Of a stretch of 64,000 bases of DNA, positions 25,996 through 37,393 are shown piece by piece. The translations under genes were made by a program, and so were the position numbers. Position 1 is the stretch's first letter. Every line of letters begins with the position of its first letter. Under the pieces are notes generated by a model, which was given only the letters and a program-made list of their open reading frames with translations, was not told the DNA's origin and did no database searches. This DNA comes from Acanthacorydalis orientalis. Its lineage: Eukaryota; Arthropoda; Insecta; Megaloptera; Corydalidae. Where the stretch lies: assembly GCA_034766995.1 (NCBI GenBank), contig CM068314.1, positions 15,221,701 to 15,285,700 on the forward strand, given 5' to 3'.

Positions 25996-27034
25996 CTGTG
26001 TGCGTTAAAACATATTAATAAGACAATAAATAAAAGTATCACACGGCTTATATTTTCCGCGTACAAAATTTATTTCATTTCTTGTTTTCCTTCATCGTCT
26101 TTCTTTACCTTGTAAAAATATATTGTTCACTTTTAATCTTTATTTATTATACTCACGCTTTTTTCTACGTCAGCTATATATTTCTAGTGTGAAGCTTTTT
26201 GGGCCATATTAACTGTTCAAACCAATTTTCTCGGATGTCAAGTAAAATATGATTTTTATTAGATCGAAAGTCATGTTTATCAGTAAAGAAATATATTTAT
26301 TGATTTCTAAATATTCTTTTTTTCGTAATTTCTTAACTTGTATTTTTTTTATAGAACGATATCATTTCGTTATTTTCATATTTGTTATAATGAGTTCTTA
26401 TACATAGTAATAAATTTATTAATTAATTAAAATTTGTCAGCTGTATAATTAAATGTGTAACTTTCATTATAATTATTTGTTATTAATAGAAATATTTATT
26501 TTGTAATATAAATCAATCGAGTTAGATCAGTTATACTGTACAAAAAGTAAAAAAAAAATGTTTTGAAGTAAAAGAATCTAATAATATTTTCGATTACAGA
26601 ATTTCACAATAATATTATTTTTTCTGTACATTCTCGATTTTTTATGAAATAAGAAATTAAAACGTTTACATTTAAAAAGAATCAATTTTGATTAAAACTA
26701 ATAAATGACGGTGTTAAAAATAAATAATCTTTAACATAGAGTATTTTCAATACCGTAGTTTGAAAATATGAACTAATTATATTTACTTTTAACTTTAAAC
26801 AAAAGAATCCATATACCAGGAATTTTTCATAATTTAATTGATTGGGACTAGTGACTGATATTTAAAAAAAAATAGAAATTTCTGATATAATTTATCATCT
26901 AATTAATTTGAGATGTAATTTGAGATCTAAGTCGAAACTAAAAACATATTTAAAATACCAATAATTAAAAAATATTTATTTAAAATACAATGTATAAAAA
27001 CTGTTCACAATTAATATGTATATATATATATATA

Positions 27035-27172
27035 TTAGATTGGTAGAAAAATAAATGCGGTTTATGATTTTCCAGTTCATATACATTTTTTAATTTAAGT
27101 GGTTTTAAGTGTTTAAGTGTTAAGGTTAAATTTCAGAAAACCAAAACCGCAATTATTTTCCTATCAATCTAA
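27035..27172 (-). mobile_element. Mariner family A, copy 1: 138-bp MITE-size remnant
   Basis: TTAGATTGGTAGAAAAATAA opens it, an inverted partner closes it at CAATCTAA, and TA flanks both sides (27033-27034, 27173-27174). The minus-strand reading HLKPLKLKNVYELENHKP matches the junction peptide of the two larger copies, so it seems to be a further 5' deletion of the same founder. Confidence 0.88.
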
Positions 27173-27686
27173 TATGTACAAAATGTTCTTATTGCAAATA
27201 TATGAATATCGAGTTAAACAAACCTTCACTTTTTTTTAAAAAAAAATCAAAAATTCAATATACAAAAATAAACATGTAATTTTAATAACATCAGAACGAG
27301 AGTGCAGAGCAAAGTTCTGTAAAGAAAATAACATTTCAGAAAGAGGAAAAGCAAACAAAGGGCGACGAAGTTTTTCAATATCATTATACATTTTCCCTAT
27401 ATATAAGTTGCTGTTTTATTGGTCATTATATTCACATCTGGTTGTATATATTTCAAACAAAATGGTGTACGAAACGACTCCAACTCAGATTTCTAAGTTA
27501 CCGTAAAATGTGAAAAACGGTTACGCAATACATACATATAAAGAACATCCTTTTCATATTCGGTATATACATACTATTAAGGAAATAAATTGCTATTGAG
27601 CGGCTATGTAAAAAACGCATACGTAAAAAATAATAATATGCAATATATTGAATATGTATCTCTTAACATAACATTATATTCATACA

Positions 27687-27726
<40 letters not shown>

Positions 27727-28065
27727 CATACATTCATGTATGTAAAAGATAAATTCAAAGTTTTATGAAACTTGTTGAATAACGATAGAGAATATAAAAT
27801 CTATAAAATGGAATATGATGTATGTATTTACATATTATACAAATATACATATACACACATGTATACAGACACACACATATATGTATATATATATATATTA
27901 AAGTAAATTGAATGTCTATTGATTTGGTATAAATCCGCAATAAATTTTCTGTAGATTTAAGGATTATACAAATCAAAACATTTATTTATTTATAAAAATA
28001 CATGAAAATGGAAACCTTTACAAATACATTTTTTTTACATATCAGAATAAAACCGATTATTTCTG

Positions 28066-28069
<4 letters not shown>

Positions 28070-28118
<49 letters not shown>
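28070..28118. repeat. (TA)n microsatellite
   Basis: 49 bp. Confidence 0.95.
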
Positions 28119-28121
<3 letters not shown>

Positions 28122-29244
28122 AATATTGTAATCAAAACAGGTCTTATTAACAAGATTTACTAAAAAGAAACTCTGTTAACATCATTTAATTTAGATACAC
28201 GTTTGGAAAAAAACCCATGTTTAAAAAATTATAAATCGGTTCGTTTCTGTTCTTTTTTAAATTTGTTAACATTGTCATTCAGTATGCCATTTTTAATAAT
28301 ACTCATGAATGAAATGAAAAAATACTTAAAGCTTAAAACAAATATGGCACGAATTAGGGTAGAAAACAAGTGAAGTAGAACTAATTAAGAACAAATCTTC
28401 AACTCTTTTCTGTTCTTATAAGAATTTGTCAGAAACTTCAATAAAGATAACTAATCGAAAATAATTTTCTAAATTTAAGACTTCGTACCAAGTTTATTAA
28501 TCCGCTTATAAGAGTGAAAACCTCTTTTGCTACTTAAGTGTGTAAATCACGTGGCCAATTTCAAATACTTTGTGTCGGGCTGTTTCACAAAATTATTTTC
28601 TCCATTATAGCGCTTATCCATTCATCTCCATTTATGCGCATCACGGACCAAGGCTGAGATAAAATCCAATCTTTTCGGACGATTTCAAACCTATCTGCTC
28701 GTGTTTGCTTCGCCACGTTTGGCTCATTTTTTTTAGTAAACCACCGTTTTTGACGTTCATTTTACATATATTTATACGTTGCGTTACCCATCCACTTATT
28801 TGCTTTCATGTTTCTCCCGTGCTGTTAAAATATATTTACCTATATAATAATCAAACAACACAGATTTTTATGTTGATGGTAAACATAATTTTTGATTCAA
28901 ATTATGGAAATACATATACCGTTTTTTTTATTTCCGTTAATAGGTGTTTTTTTTAGTTTGTTGTTATACCGTTCTTAAACTGTTTTATATGTGCGTGTAT
29001 ACTTTTATAAACAAAAACGTTATTAAATTCATGCTGAAATACTTAATTAAATTTGAACGATGGAAATAATATTAGAATTTAATATTCCGTTCAATGTACG
29101 TAGTCGATTTTTTTTTATTATATTTTTATTAAAAATTATATTTGTATACCAAATAAACTATTCTGGATTTTTTTAAATACTTAATAGAAATATCCTGTTT
29201 TTTTAAGTAATTAATCTTTTTACAGCTATTTTTATATTTTATTT

Positions 29245-29340
29245 TCACAAATGAATTCTTTAGTCGCTCCAGAAAATACTAAACCTTCTGATCAAAATTG
29301 TTCAATAATTAATTATTGATCATTTTAAGTATTTAATTTA
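29245..29340. repeat. Fold-back repeat family F, single left arm
   Basis: CACAAATGAATTCTTTAG, then CTTCTGATCAAAATTGTTC and AATAATTAATTATTGATCAT: a lone arm with no partner nearby. Confidence 0.55.
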
Positions 29341-29833
29341 ATAATAGCACTTTATAAGCATATACCTGTTTGATCTAGTATAATATTTTATTTTATTTAA
29401 CACGAATGAAGTTGTATTACTGTCCAAAATTTAATTTTGAAATACAAACGAAGACAATATTTATTTATCAAATGTACAAAAAAATGTCATGTGTCATCTT
29501 TTTCAATTGACGTTCGAAACATGGAATCTAATTTTAGATCCTCATCGAAAGACATTGCAATTTATATAATTTAGTTTTCCTATTGCAGGTAGTATTTCGG
29601 TAACGTACATGTTTATTTATATACGCATCTACGCAAATTTGTAAATATAGTCTTCCTGTTTATCGGAAATTCTCTGTCGGAACTGCAATTCGTTTTCTTT
29701 TTTTAGATAAAAATATTTTTTGAATCTTAAATATTTATTTTTATCAAAGATAAGTTTGAATCATCGAACGAATTTGCAGTAGTAATTGAAATATGTTTTT
29801 TTTTATTTATACAAAAATTAAAGATCTAAAGGA

Positions 29834-29834
<1 letters not shown>

Positions 29835-29880
<46 letters not shown>
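29835..29880. repeat. (TA)n tract, left flank of the LTR element
   Basis: 46 bp ending exactly at the LTR boundary; its continuation is at 32987. Confidence 0.95.
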
Positions 29881-29884
<4 letters not shown>

Positions 29885-30230
29885 GGTGTGCACAGCGGTA
29901 GTGCAGCAGAAGTCGGGTTTAATAATGCACTAGTTTAGAGTTCGTCGTCTGACCGCACACACACCACCGAAACTCGTTTTCTTTCCCGTCGTACGTCCGC
30001 ACTCCTTCATGCCGAAACCAGTAAATCTTTTTCTCTGCAGTCTCCCCACTCTTTGTCCGTCTCAATTCGTCACACAAACACACTTTCCATTCGCCCAACA
30101 AACAATCTTTTTAAATAAAAATATTCGACAATCAACGTCTGATTGTCGTTTCAACCACTACAATCACCACACTCTCGCACGCACCGACACCGTACATCGT
30201 TCCATTATTGTCTGTAGCTTGGCCGCTACA
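29881..30230 (-). repeat. 3' LTR of the Gypsy element
   Basis: 350 bp, matching the other LTR at all but one position, including the 9-bp-arm inverted repeat (30126-30148). It abuts the polypurine tract at 30231-30243 on the inside and a (TA)n tract on the outside. Confidence 0.95.
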
Positions 30231-30243
30231 TAACCCCCCCGCC
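30231..30243 (-). promoter_or_regulatory. Polypurine tract of the Gypsy element
   Basis: GGCGGGGGGGTTA on the minus strand directly before the TG of the 3' LTR, where plus-strand DNA synthesis is primed in this class. Confidence 0.75.
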
Positions 30244-30287
30244 AGTGAGGAAGTCACGATAGTGCGTGTATGTCTGCTTGTGTGTAT

Positions 30288-31703
30288 TCACGAAAACCCG
30301 GCCTGGTAACGTTGTACCGGTCGCGCGATTCGCTCTGATCGTCGAGGTCCGTGCTGCTGTGATTCCCGTGGTTGTACCCGTGCGTTGTCCTCGGGTATGA
30401 TGTCTGCTGGTCGCTGTTGGTCTTCAGCTGGCTGCCCTGGTCGTAAGTGTTGTACCTGGCTGTCAGCTGGCTGATCTCGGTTTTCGCGCTGTATTGGTAC
30501 CTGTCCACCATGCCCGTGGAAGGTGACGCGACGCTCGTCTGGTGATGTCTCGGTGAGCGTATAGGCTGGTTTTAGTCGGTTGATGGAAACGGTCACGTCT
30601 TTGTCGCGGATTTTGATGACGAACGTTTTGTCTCCTCGTTTTATGACCTCGTTTTCAGATGCTACCAGAACGTCGTCGAGGTAGACGAACACGAAGTCCA
30701 GACCGCGTAGCACCTCGTCCATGAACCGTTGGAACGTTTGCGCAGCGTTGCGCAATCCGAAGGTCATGTAAAGGAATTCGTACAGTCCGAACGGCGTCGT
30801 GATGGCGGTTTTGTGTACGTCTTCCTCGGCGACTGGGATCTGATTGTAGGCTTTGACGAGATCGATCTTGGAATAGATCTTTCTGCCGTGTAAGCCGTGC
30901 GAGAAGTCGTGTATGTGGCGAACGGGGTATCTATCTGGGATCGTGCGGGCGTTGAGTTGGCGATAGTCGCCGCACGGTCTCCAGTCGCCGTCGCTTTTCG
31001 TTGCCATGTGTAGCGGCGCGGCCCAGCTGCTGGACGACGGTCGTGCCTTGCCCAGATTGATCATGCCCTCGAACTCTCTGCGTGCGGCTGCGAGTTTCTC
31101 CGGTGCGAGTCGTCGGGGCTTGCTTGCTGCCGGTTGTCCGGGTGTTGTTTTGATGTAGTGCTTCGTGTTGTGACGTATTTCGGGTGCGCGGCCGTCGGGG
31201 CGCGTGATCTCTGGAAAATCGGCAAGAATCTCATGGTATGGTGTGTCGCTGGAGATTACCTTAACACTTGGCACGTCGCTGGAAAACACCCGTCCACGGG
31301 ACGTGAGTTTCGTTACTTTGTCGATGAGCTGTCCATCTTGTGCGTCGACGAGGAGCCCGTAGTGTGCCAAGAAGTCAATACCGACGATTGGTTTCGTCAC
31401 GTCGGCGATGACGAAGTCCCAGGTAAATGCGCGTCGCAGTCCTAGGTCGAGTGTTAACGCCGTTCTGCCGTACGTAGCGATGGTAGATCCGTTGGCCGCT
31501 GCAAGTTCGTAACCCGTCTTCTTCGTCGGGCCGTGGATCAGCGCTCGTGGAAAAACGCATAGATCGGCTCCGGTGTCGATCAAAAAATCTTTCTTTGTCT
31601 TCCGATCTTTGACAAAGAGGCGGCCTGTCTCTCGGCTCTTGTCGCTCGCCGCCATTAGCGATCGCCGTGTTCGTTTCCCGAAAACTTGCACGGCGATCGG
31701 CAT
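30288..31703 (-). CDS. pol: Truncated Pol of the Gypsy element: protease, part of RT, integrase C-terminus
   Basis: A 471-codon open frame. The aspartic protease has DTGA at 43-46 and later [12 protein letters not shown]. The reverse transcriptase includes [11 protein letters not shown] (241-251), [12 protein letters not shown] with D281, [16 protein letters not shown] (315-330) and YLDD at 341-344. After about residue 350 (near nt 30655) the sequence jumps in frame to [23 protein letters not shown], which belongs to the end of an integrase, then an Arg/Gln/Pro-rich tail. The RT thumb, RNase H and the integrase zinc and DDE domains are absent; a full pol would be several hundred residues longer. 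The frame is kept across the junction. Expression is probably by -1 frameshift from gag. Confidence 0.9.
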   Translation of the reverse strand: MPIAVQVFGKRTRRSLMAASDKSRETGRLFVKDRKTKKDFLIDTGADLCVFPRALIHGPTKKTGYELAAANGSTIATYGRTALTLDLGLRRAFTWDFVIADVTKPIVGIDFLAHYGLLVDAQDGQLIDKVTKLTSRGRVFSSDVPSVKVISSDTPYHEILADFPEITRPDGRAPEIRHNTKHYIKTTPGQPAASKPRRLAPEKLAAARREFEGMINLGKARPSSSSWAAPLHMATKSDGDWRPCGDYRQLNARTIPDRYPVRHIHDFSHGLHGRKIYSKIDLVKAYNQIPVAEEDVHKTAITTPFGLYEFLYMTFGLRNAAQTFQRFMDEVLRGLDFVFVYLDDVLVASENEVIKRGDKTFVIKIRDKDVTVSINRLKPAYTLTETSPDERRVTFHGHGGQVPIQRENRDQPADSQVQHLRPGQPAEDQQRPADIIPEDNARVQPRESQQHGPRRSERIARPVQRYQAGFS

Positions 31704-32578
31704 TTCCTCGCGTCGGCTCCGAACGTCGCGTGATACCAGCAGATATCACTATCCCCTCGCTTGTCTCGTGAACGGGGGCGATCGCGCGTGTGCGCTGGCG
31801 AGCGTGAAGCGTCGCGATGTGTGAAACGCACGGGCGAACGTACGCTGCTTACCTGCGGCTCGAGCTTGTCGTCGATTTTTCGGCTCAGATCCTCGGCGAG
31901 CTGCGTAAACTTTTCCACGAGCGTTTTTTCGAGGGTCGATGCAGACGTTTCCGCAATTTGAAACCCGTTTCTCGGTGCCAGAGCGTGGATGTAATCCGCG
32001 AGTTCGGCTGCGTCGTCGATCGATTGTTTCTTTTGGGTGGCCATCATCGGTTGGATGTGCGCGGGCAGCCGACTGATCCAAATCGTGCGTAAAGCTGCTT
32101 CGGTAAACATGCTGCCGCCCAGAGAGCGTAAGTCACGTAAGAATTCCGAAGGCTTCCTGTCCCCGATTGCTGTGTTCTCCAAAAGTTGGAGCGTCTTTTC
32201 CTCGTGGGAGGAACTGAGGCGTTTAATCAGCTCCTCCTTGAGTTTTGTGTATGGTTTGGTGGCGGGCGGCTGCATTATTATATCGTCGACTTTGGAGCTG
32301 TACACAGGGTCGATCGAGATAATGACCTGTGTAAATTTCTCGTTCTCGTCCGTTATTTTGGCTGCTGCGAAGTTACGCTCTGCTATCGCGAACCAGAACG
32401 CCGGTTTCGTGGGGACGAATGGAGGCAAGCGCAGCGGTCGGTGCTGACAAGGCGTTGGGTTAGCCTCCGTGTTTTTTCTTCCTGTGGACATTTCGCTGTT
32501 TGATCTCACTATCACTATTGCAGAAGGGTCACGTTCACTTCGCCGAATGTCTCCCGTCGCACTGTGCACTTTATACAC
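31655..32578 (-). CDS. gag: Gag polyprotein of the Gypsy element
   Basis: Open frame of 307 codons. The likely start is the internal Met at 32491 ([10 protein letters not shown]), because the upstream 29 residues look like leader. The body has a helical gag core ([20 protein letters not shown]), typical of arthropod Ty3/Gypsy Gag. The basic Arg/Ser-rich tail ends in a zinc-knuckle-like [18 protein letters not shown] block at about 281-298 for RNA binding. The frame overlaps pol by 49 bp and pol lies in the -1 frame; the slippery heptamer is annotated separately. The frame is unbroken, so Gag could still be made. No similarity search was run. Confidence 0.88.
   Translation of the reverse strand: MYKVHSATGDIRRSERDPSAIVIVRSNSEMSTGRKNTEANPTPCQHRPLRLPPFVPTKPAFWFAIAERNFAAAKITDENEKFTQVIISIDPVYSSKVDDIIMQPPATKPYTKLKEELIKRLSSSHEEKTLQLLENTAIGDRKPSEFLRDLRSLGGSMFTEAALRTIWISRLPAHIQPMMATQKKQSIDDAAELADYIHALAPRNGFQIAETSASTLEKTLVEKFTQLAEDLSRKIDDKLEPQVSSVRSPVRFTHRDASRSPAHTRDRPRSRDKRGDSDICWYHATFGADARKCRSPCKFSGNEHGDR
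31673..31679 (-). promoter_or_regulatory. -1 ribosomal frameshift heptamer at the gag-pol overlap
   Basis: G GGA AAC in the gag frame, matching the canonical X XXY YYZ slippery rule. Slipping back one base yields GGG AAA, which are pol codons G9-K10. A GGCGGC/GCCGCC stem could form downstream (31648-31653 with 31619-31624). Its 19-nt spacer is longer than usual, so the stimulatory structure is uncertain. Confidence 0.6.
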
Positions 32579-32616
32579 ACAAAAAACGAACGTTCACTGT
32601 TTTGTGTTCTGCGACG

Positions 32617-32634
32617 ATCACGTCAGGGTCACCA
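32617..32634 (-). promoter_or_regulatory. tRNA primer binding site of the Gypsy element
   Basis: TGGTGACCCTGACGTGAT on the minus strand, two bases inside the 5' LTR. It begins TGG, the complement of a tRNA 3' CCA end. The tRNA species was not determined. Confidence 0.75.
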
Positions 32635-32636
32635 GT

Positions 32637-32982
32637 TGTGGGTGTGCACAGCGGTAGTGCAGCAGAAGTCGGGTTTAATAATGCACTAGTTTAGAGTTCG
32701 TCGTCTGACCGCACACACACCACCGAAACTCGTTTTCTTTCCCGTCGTACGTCCGCACTCCTTCATGCCGAAACCAGTAAATCTTTTTCTCTGCAGTCTC
32801 CCCACTCTTTGTCCGTCTCAATTCGTCACACAAACACACTTTCCATTCGCCCAACAAACAATCTTTTTAAATAAAAATATTCGACAATCAACGTCTGATT
32901 GTCGTTTCAGCCACTACAATCACCACACTCTCGCACGCACCGACACCGTACATCGTTCCATTATTGTCTGTAGCTTGGCCGC

Positions 32983-32986
<4 letters not shown>
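32637..32986 (-). repeat. 5' LTR of the Gypsy element
   Basis: 350 bp, ending CCCACA next to the primer binding site. It contains a perfect inverted repeat with 9-bp arms and a 5-nt loop at 32882-32904 (CGACAATCA/TGATTGTCG). An ATTAAA hexamer near the CA end could be its poly(A) signal. The small ORF inside it is not thought to be a gene. Confidence 0.95.

Positions 32987-33032
<46 letters not shown>
32987..33032. repeat. (TA)n tract, right flank of the LTR element
   Basis: 46 bp starting exactly at the LTR boundary; with 29835-29880 it was one pre-insertion tract. Confidence 0.95.
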
Positions 33033-33039
<7 letters not shown>

Positions 33040-33750
33040 GAAGCAAATCTCAATACAGTATAAATTATGTCATCTGATAATTGACTGAAATTATAAAACC
33101 TTTATTATTTTACAATAGTATATTTCGTTTATGATTTTTTTTGAATATTTTCTTTTTTTAATTGAAAAATAACGATTTTTTCAATTAAATCAAAACCAAA
33201 ATACCTATACATGTATATTTATTTGGTTATGTTTTGCACGGGGCTAATAGACATTATCTTATTTAAATCTTATGACAAAAAGAAAAAATCAAATATTTAA
33301 TTTAAATTTTAATTTTTTATACTTCAGATCTTGAAGAAAATGAAATATGAATTAAACATTCAATTTATAGGTTAAATACATAAAAAGAACACAAATTTTT
33401 GAATATTATGTTATATATATATATATATATATACAGTTAGAAAAGTATATTAGAGTATTCAGTTTTTACGATTGTCAAAATTAAATTATTATTCAATTAC
33501 AGGCATTTGTTCTAAAGCGTTCAATAAAGCAATTACCTTTGTTTATAAAAAAATTTAATATTTTGATAGCAAAAATTATTGACAAATGCCAATATATCCT
33601 ATGATGCCTAGTGATAGCATTTTTGTTGATTTGAAATAAAATTTATATGTAATTAGTATTTTCAAATTTACATATTTTTGTTGTGTATAAAGTTTAAAAA
33701 AATAATTATTAAGTTTAAGTTACAATAAAAATTCATGTAACTTTTTACAT

Positions 33751-33921
<171 letters not shown>

Positions 33922-34686
33922 CTTCAATATATATAAATAAAATGTAATTACGTCAATATTTAATATTAGCATTAACCTTCAAATGAATGTTATGCACAGA
34001 GCAGTGTTAATTTTAACAATTTGAACATGTGGTTCGACTTGTAAAATAATTATGATCTTTGTATTTATTAATGTCATAATTAAATGTAAGTTTATGAGAA
34101 TCTTGACTTAAATAAAAACGTTGAAGTCAGATATTTATAAAAAAGGGTATTTACTAAAAAATATATATTCATAACATTTACAAAGAAAGGTATTGAATTC
34201 TGTAAACAAATTAATTGTTTTTTTTTAAAAAAAAAGTGTTATATTCTTAAACAATATTTCTGAATTTTTATTCTTATAATGTGCCTTTTTTATGAAATAT
34301 GATATATACGAACATTTTTCAACCTACTTTCTTAAAGAAACTATTTTTTTTTACCATGAGGTACAAATAAATGCTTTAATTCAAATTACTAATTTCACCA
34401 GGCCCATGTATTTTACTTCTCCGTGTAAATTAAATTCGCATGTATGTGTAATTGATATGAAATGTGTGTTACAAAAATATTTCCTTTTTAAATTTTATGC
34501 CTGAAACACGGGATCACTGTTTGGATACTAAATATACCTAATGGGTTGTGCTGATTGTTTGGAACAACATTTATTCGATGCTTTGTTATTATAATACATG
34601 AAATAACAATTAGACACATGAGGATTGTTTCAATCTAGTGTATTCAAACTATCGATTTTATTAACGTTGAAATATCTAAATATTAG

Positions 34687-34689
<3 letters not shown>

Positions 34690-34755
<66 letters not shown>

Positions 34756-34800
34756 TTGTGTGTGTGTATAGATATGTATATATATATATATATATATATA
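34690..34800. repeat. (TA)n with an internal (TG)n
   Basis: TA to 34739, TA again to about 34755, TG, then TA to 34800. Confidence 0.95.
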
Positions 34801-34989
34801 AATTTATTCCATTCCGATTTGAACCGAATCTTTCTAACGTTAATTTATAAAATTGTCCTAAATGTATGCAACTTAACCTATTTATTATGTATTTATTTAA
34901 CAGCATTAATTTAGATGATCTTTTGTGTACAATGTTGTCTAGTGACATAAAAGAATTTGAAATTAATTAATTAATATATTATATTTTCA

Positions 34990-35282
34990 CCGATAAATTT
35001 TTTTTTATTCCACAAACTGCAAAACTTTCTGGTCAAAAATGTTTAATAAATGATTATTGATTATTTTTAATTGTTGCTAATATATATTTCTATGGAGGTT
35101 TCATCATCTTCAAAATAGCACCGTACAGACAAATCTGTTTTTTCATCTTGGTGCTCTGAAGATGAGGAAGCATTGTCATCGAAATGCGCACAAATATTAA
35201 TTTAAAATGATCAATAATTATTTATTGAACGTTCTGATTAGAAAAAAAATGCGTTTTGTGGGGCGAAAAAGAAATTCAATAG
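34990..35282. repeat. Fold-back repeat family F, complete copy at 35 kb
   Basis: Best-preserved member. The arms carry CACAAACTGCAAAAC...CTGGTCAAAAATG and the inverse GAACGTTCTGATTAGAAAAA...GTTTTGTGGGG. Nested inside is a second inverted repeat built on TTCATCATCTTCA / TGAAGATGAGGAA around 35102-35175. Confidence 0.75.
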
Positions 35283-36311
35283 AAATTCAATTAAATAGGT
35301 TTTACAGTTAAGCGAACTGGAAGTTAATAATTAAAAGAAGTTCATTTAAAAAGTGAATTTAGCCATAGTTTTATTTCATTCATATATAAAATATTTTTTA
35401 ATCAGTAGAAAATATGTTTGAACAATTTCAAAAGATATTCATCAATTTGTCTTGGAGTCTGATAAATTAACAAAAAATTTTTCATCCTAATATTCAAGTA
35501 AATTCATATTAGATCATATTTATTAACCAATTTTTGATTTTATTACACGACACTGTTATCAAACTAAGAATATTTTTTATTAAAATTATTATAATTTGAT
35601 AGTCAGCGCTATTGTGTAATTGAATTGGTGTTAAATTATTTAATAACATAAATTAAAACTTGAAAAAAAATTTCTTCGCTAAATCAATCTATAGTGAAAC
35701 TTATATAAATCTCATCTCACTTCATCTTATTTACTACGGATGTTATTATTCTTTCGTGTATAATATGATATTTAATAATATTTAATTTTTTTCTATTTAT
35801 CTCTCTCTCTCTCTCTATATATATATAAAATATACAATTTATGTTAAATATGTTTTAATATAACAACGCAGAATTAAAAATAAATAATATCAAAACATCC
35901 TTATACAAAAGAGTGTCATTAGTTGATTATATGTTGCCATTTGTAATTGATTGTAAATGATTACAAGTCTTTTAAAAAAATATAATGTGAAAAATATAAA
36001 GATGAACTTCATATATTTAACTTTTAAAAGACGATCCTCCTCTATACATTTTTTTTGAATAGCATGACTTGCTTTTTATTGAAACAATATACACATTATT
36101 CGTCTTGTTCCGAAAACTTTTTTTTTCATTTTCTACCTTGTTAACGATTAAGAAAAATAGCTTTCCTTTATAAATGAATTTTTTGTAATTTCGAGTAATT
36201 GAATTCATGAAAGATTTGTATTTTGCAGAAATAACTTTTATTTGTTATTTACGTACTGTAGAGAATAATTTAAATAGAACATGGCACTATTTTAACGAGA
36301 ATGTTTGAAAT

Positions 36312-36342
36312 TGATTTTTGTTTCTTTTTGTTTCAGGTAAGT
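36312..36342 (+). promoter_or_regulatory. Recursive-splicing (ratchet) site motif
   Basis: A T-rich run with only a few G/C/A breaks leads to TTTCAG|GTAAGTG, the AG at 36335-36336 and GTAAGT at 36337-36342. An acceptor and a consensus donor sit back to back with no exon between. This is the known form of ratchet points that split very long insect introns. No flanking exons are visible in the window. Confidence 0.5.
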
Positions 36343-36606
36343 GAATATTCAGAATTTTTATTATCAAATAGTAAGTATACTAAATTATAATAATCAGAGT
36401 AAATATATTACTTTTAATGTTAAGTTTATGATATTTATGAACTATAGTACCAGTAATTATTAGTTACTGTATTTATTATGAATTAATATATTAACTGTAT
36501 CATAAAATTAGAACAGTTATTAATGTCTTAAATAGATTCAATGGTAATTAATGAATGAAATAATATTAAACTAGGATTTATTTTATCTTCTATTGTTTTT
36601 AAGACG

Positions 36607-36608
<2 letters not shown>

Positions 36609-36674
<66 letters not shown>
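36609..36674. repeat. (TA)n microsatellite
   Basis: 66 bp, followed by degenerate TATG units; about 270 bp downstream of the ratchet motif. Confidence 0.95.
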
Positions 36675-36676
<2 letters not shown>

Positions 36677-36974
36677 TATGTATGTGTGTATGCATATGTT
36701 TTCATGAATGTATGAATGTGTATATATTGTTACTCTAAAATTACTTACATTCATATAAAAATAGGGTCGTCTCTAGAAAGTAAACTGCAATTTTATTGTA
36801 TAGTAATTTCAGAAAAAAACCCGTTATAAAAATTATTTTAGTCAAATGTGTACAGCACGTGTTTCAAGTCATATACAATTAGACTTAGTTAGTGTAAGAC
36901 ATGACTCTAAATTTAACATCGTCTTCCACATCGGTAATCGGTGACGGGCGCCGAATTGCTGAAAGACGCCAAAT

Positions 36975-37015
36975 CCCTAGCTTCCACCAGTCAGTGTGAA
37001 ATACACTGAAGCTAC
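36975..37015 (+). other. GC-richer hairpin within a compact island
   Basis: TAGCTT (36978-36983) pairs with AAGCTA (37009-37014) and CAGTGT (36992-36997) with ACACTG (37003-37008), with a 5-nt loop GAAAT and an 8-nt bulge CCACCAGT on the 5' side. The island (about 36940-37025) also has CGGTGACGGGCGCCG. No known RNA family recognised. Confidence 0.35.
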
Positions 37016-37294
37016 GGCCGTGTTTTTTATACTCGTTTGTTTTCTTTTTACTTTCAATCAAGATTAATTATATACGTCGATTTATTGTTATTTTTTTTTA
37101 TAATCACATGTGTGATAGTGTTCTTAAAAAGTGTGTTTTGTGAATCTATTTTTAGAAAATATGAAAAGTATTTTTCGACTTTCCTAGTTTGTTTATTTAA
37201 ATTATTAGGATTGTAACAGGATTTAAATTTATTAAAGTAAATTAATATTTGTAATACATCGAATACACAGTCGCACACACATACACACACAGAC

Positions 37295-37297
<3 letters not shown>

Positions 37298-37389
<92 letters not shown>
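37298..37389. repeat. (TA)n microsatellite
   Basis: 92 bp; supplies the TA target of mariner A copy 2. Confidence 0.95.

Positions 37390-37393
<4 letters not shown>

Larger units (their letters stand above)
22674..27033. other. AT-rich region with a GC-richer island
   Basis: About 22800-23290 is clearly less AT-rich and CpG-containing, without a long ORF. A second patch at about 25530-25720 carries overlapping ORFs of no recognisable family. Otherwise repeats and AT-rich DNA. Confidence 0.5.
27175..29834. other. AT-rich region left of the LTR element
   Basis: No gene seen. A patch at about 28540-28720 is less AT-rich; one family F arm lies at 29.25 kb. Confidence 0.5.
29881..32986 (-). mobile_element. 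Ty3/Gypsy LTR retrotransposon, young but internally deleted
   Basis: A 3,106-bp element in minus orientation: 350-bp LTRs, primer binding site, gag, a shortened pol and a G-rich polypurine tract. Each LTR reads TG...CA in element orientation. The LTRs differ only within the block at 30151-30158 versus 32907-32914 (one A/G change), so the insertion is recent. It sits inside a (TA)n tract on both sides, so the expected 4-bp duplication (probably TATA) cannot be resolved. The reverse transcriptase thumb, RNase H and integrase core are missing, so the copy cannot transpose on its own. Its GC content is far above that of the surrounding DNA. Confidence 0.95.

Noticed and set aside
29570..29600. 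Ratchet-like TTGCAG|GTAGTA near 29.6 kb
   Set aside because: The donor half is weak; not enough to call.
31134..32694. Several plus-strand ORFs inside the LTR element
   Set aside because: Antisense to gag and pol in a GC-rich element; no domain is readable in them.
29881..32986. Endogenous retrovirus or virus-derived locus
   Set aside because: No env-like frame follows pol, and the element has simple Ty3/Gypsy architecture.
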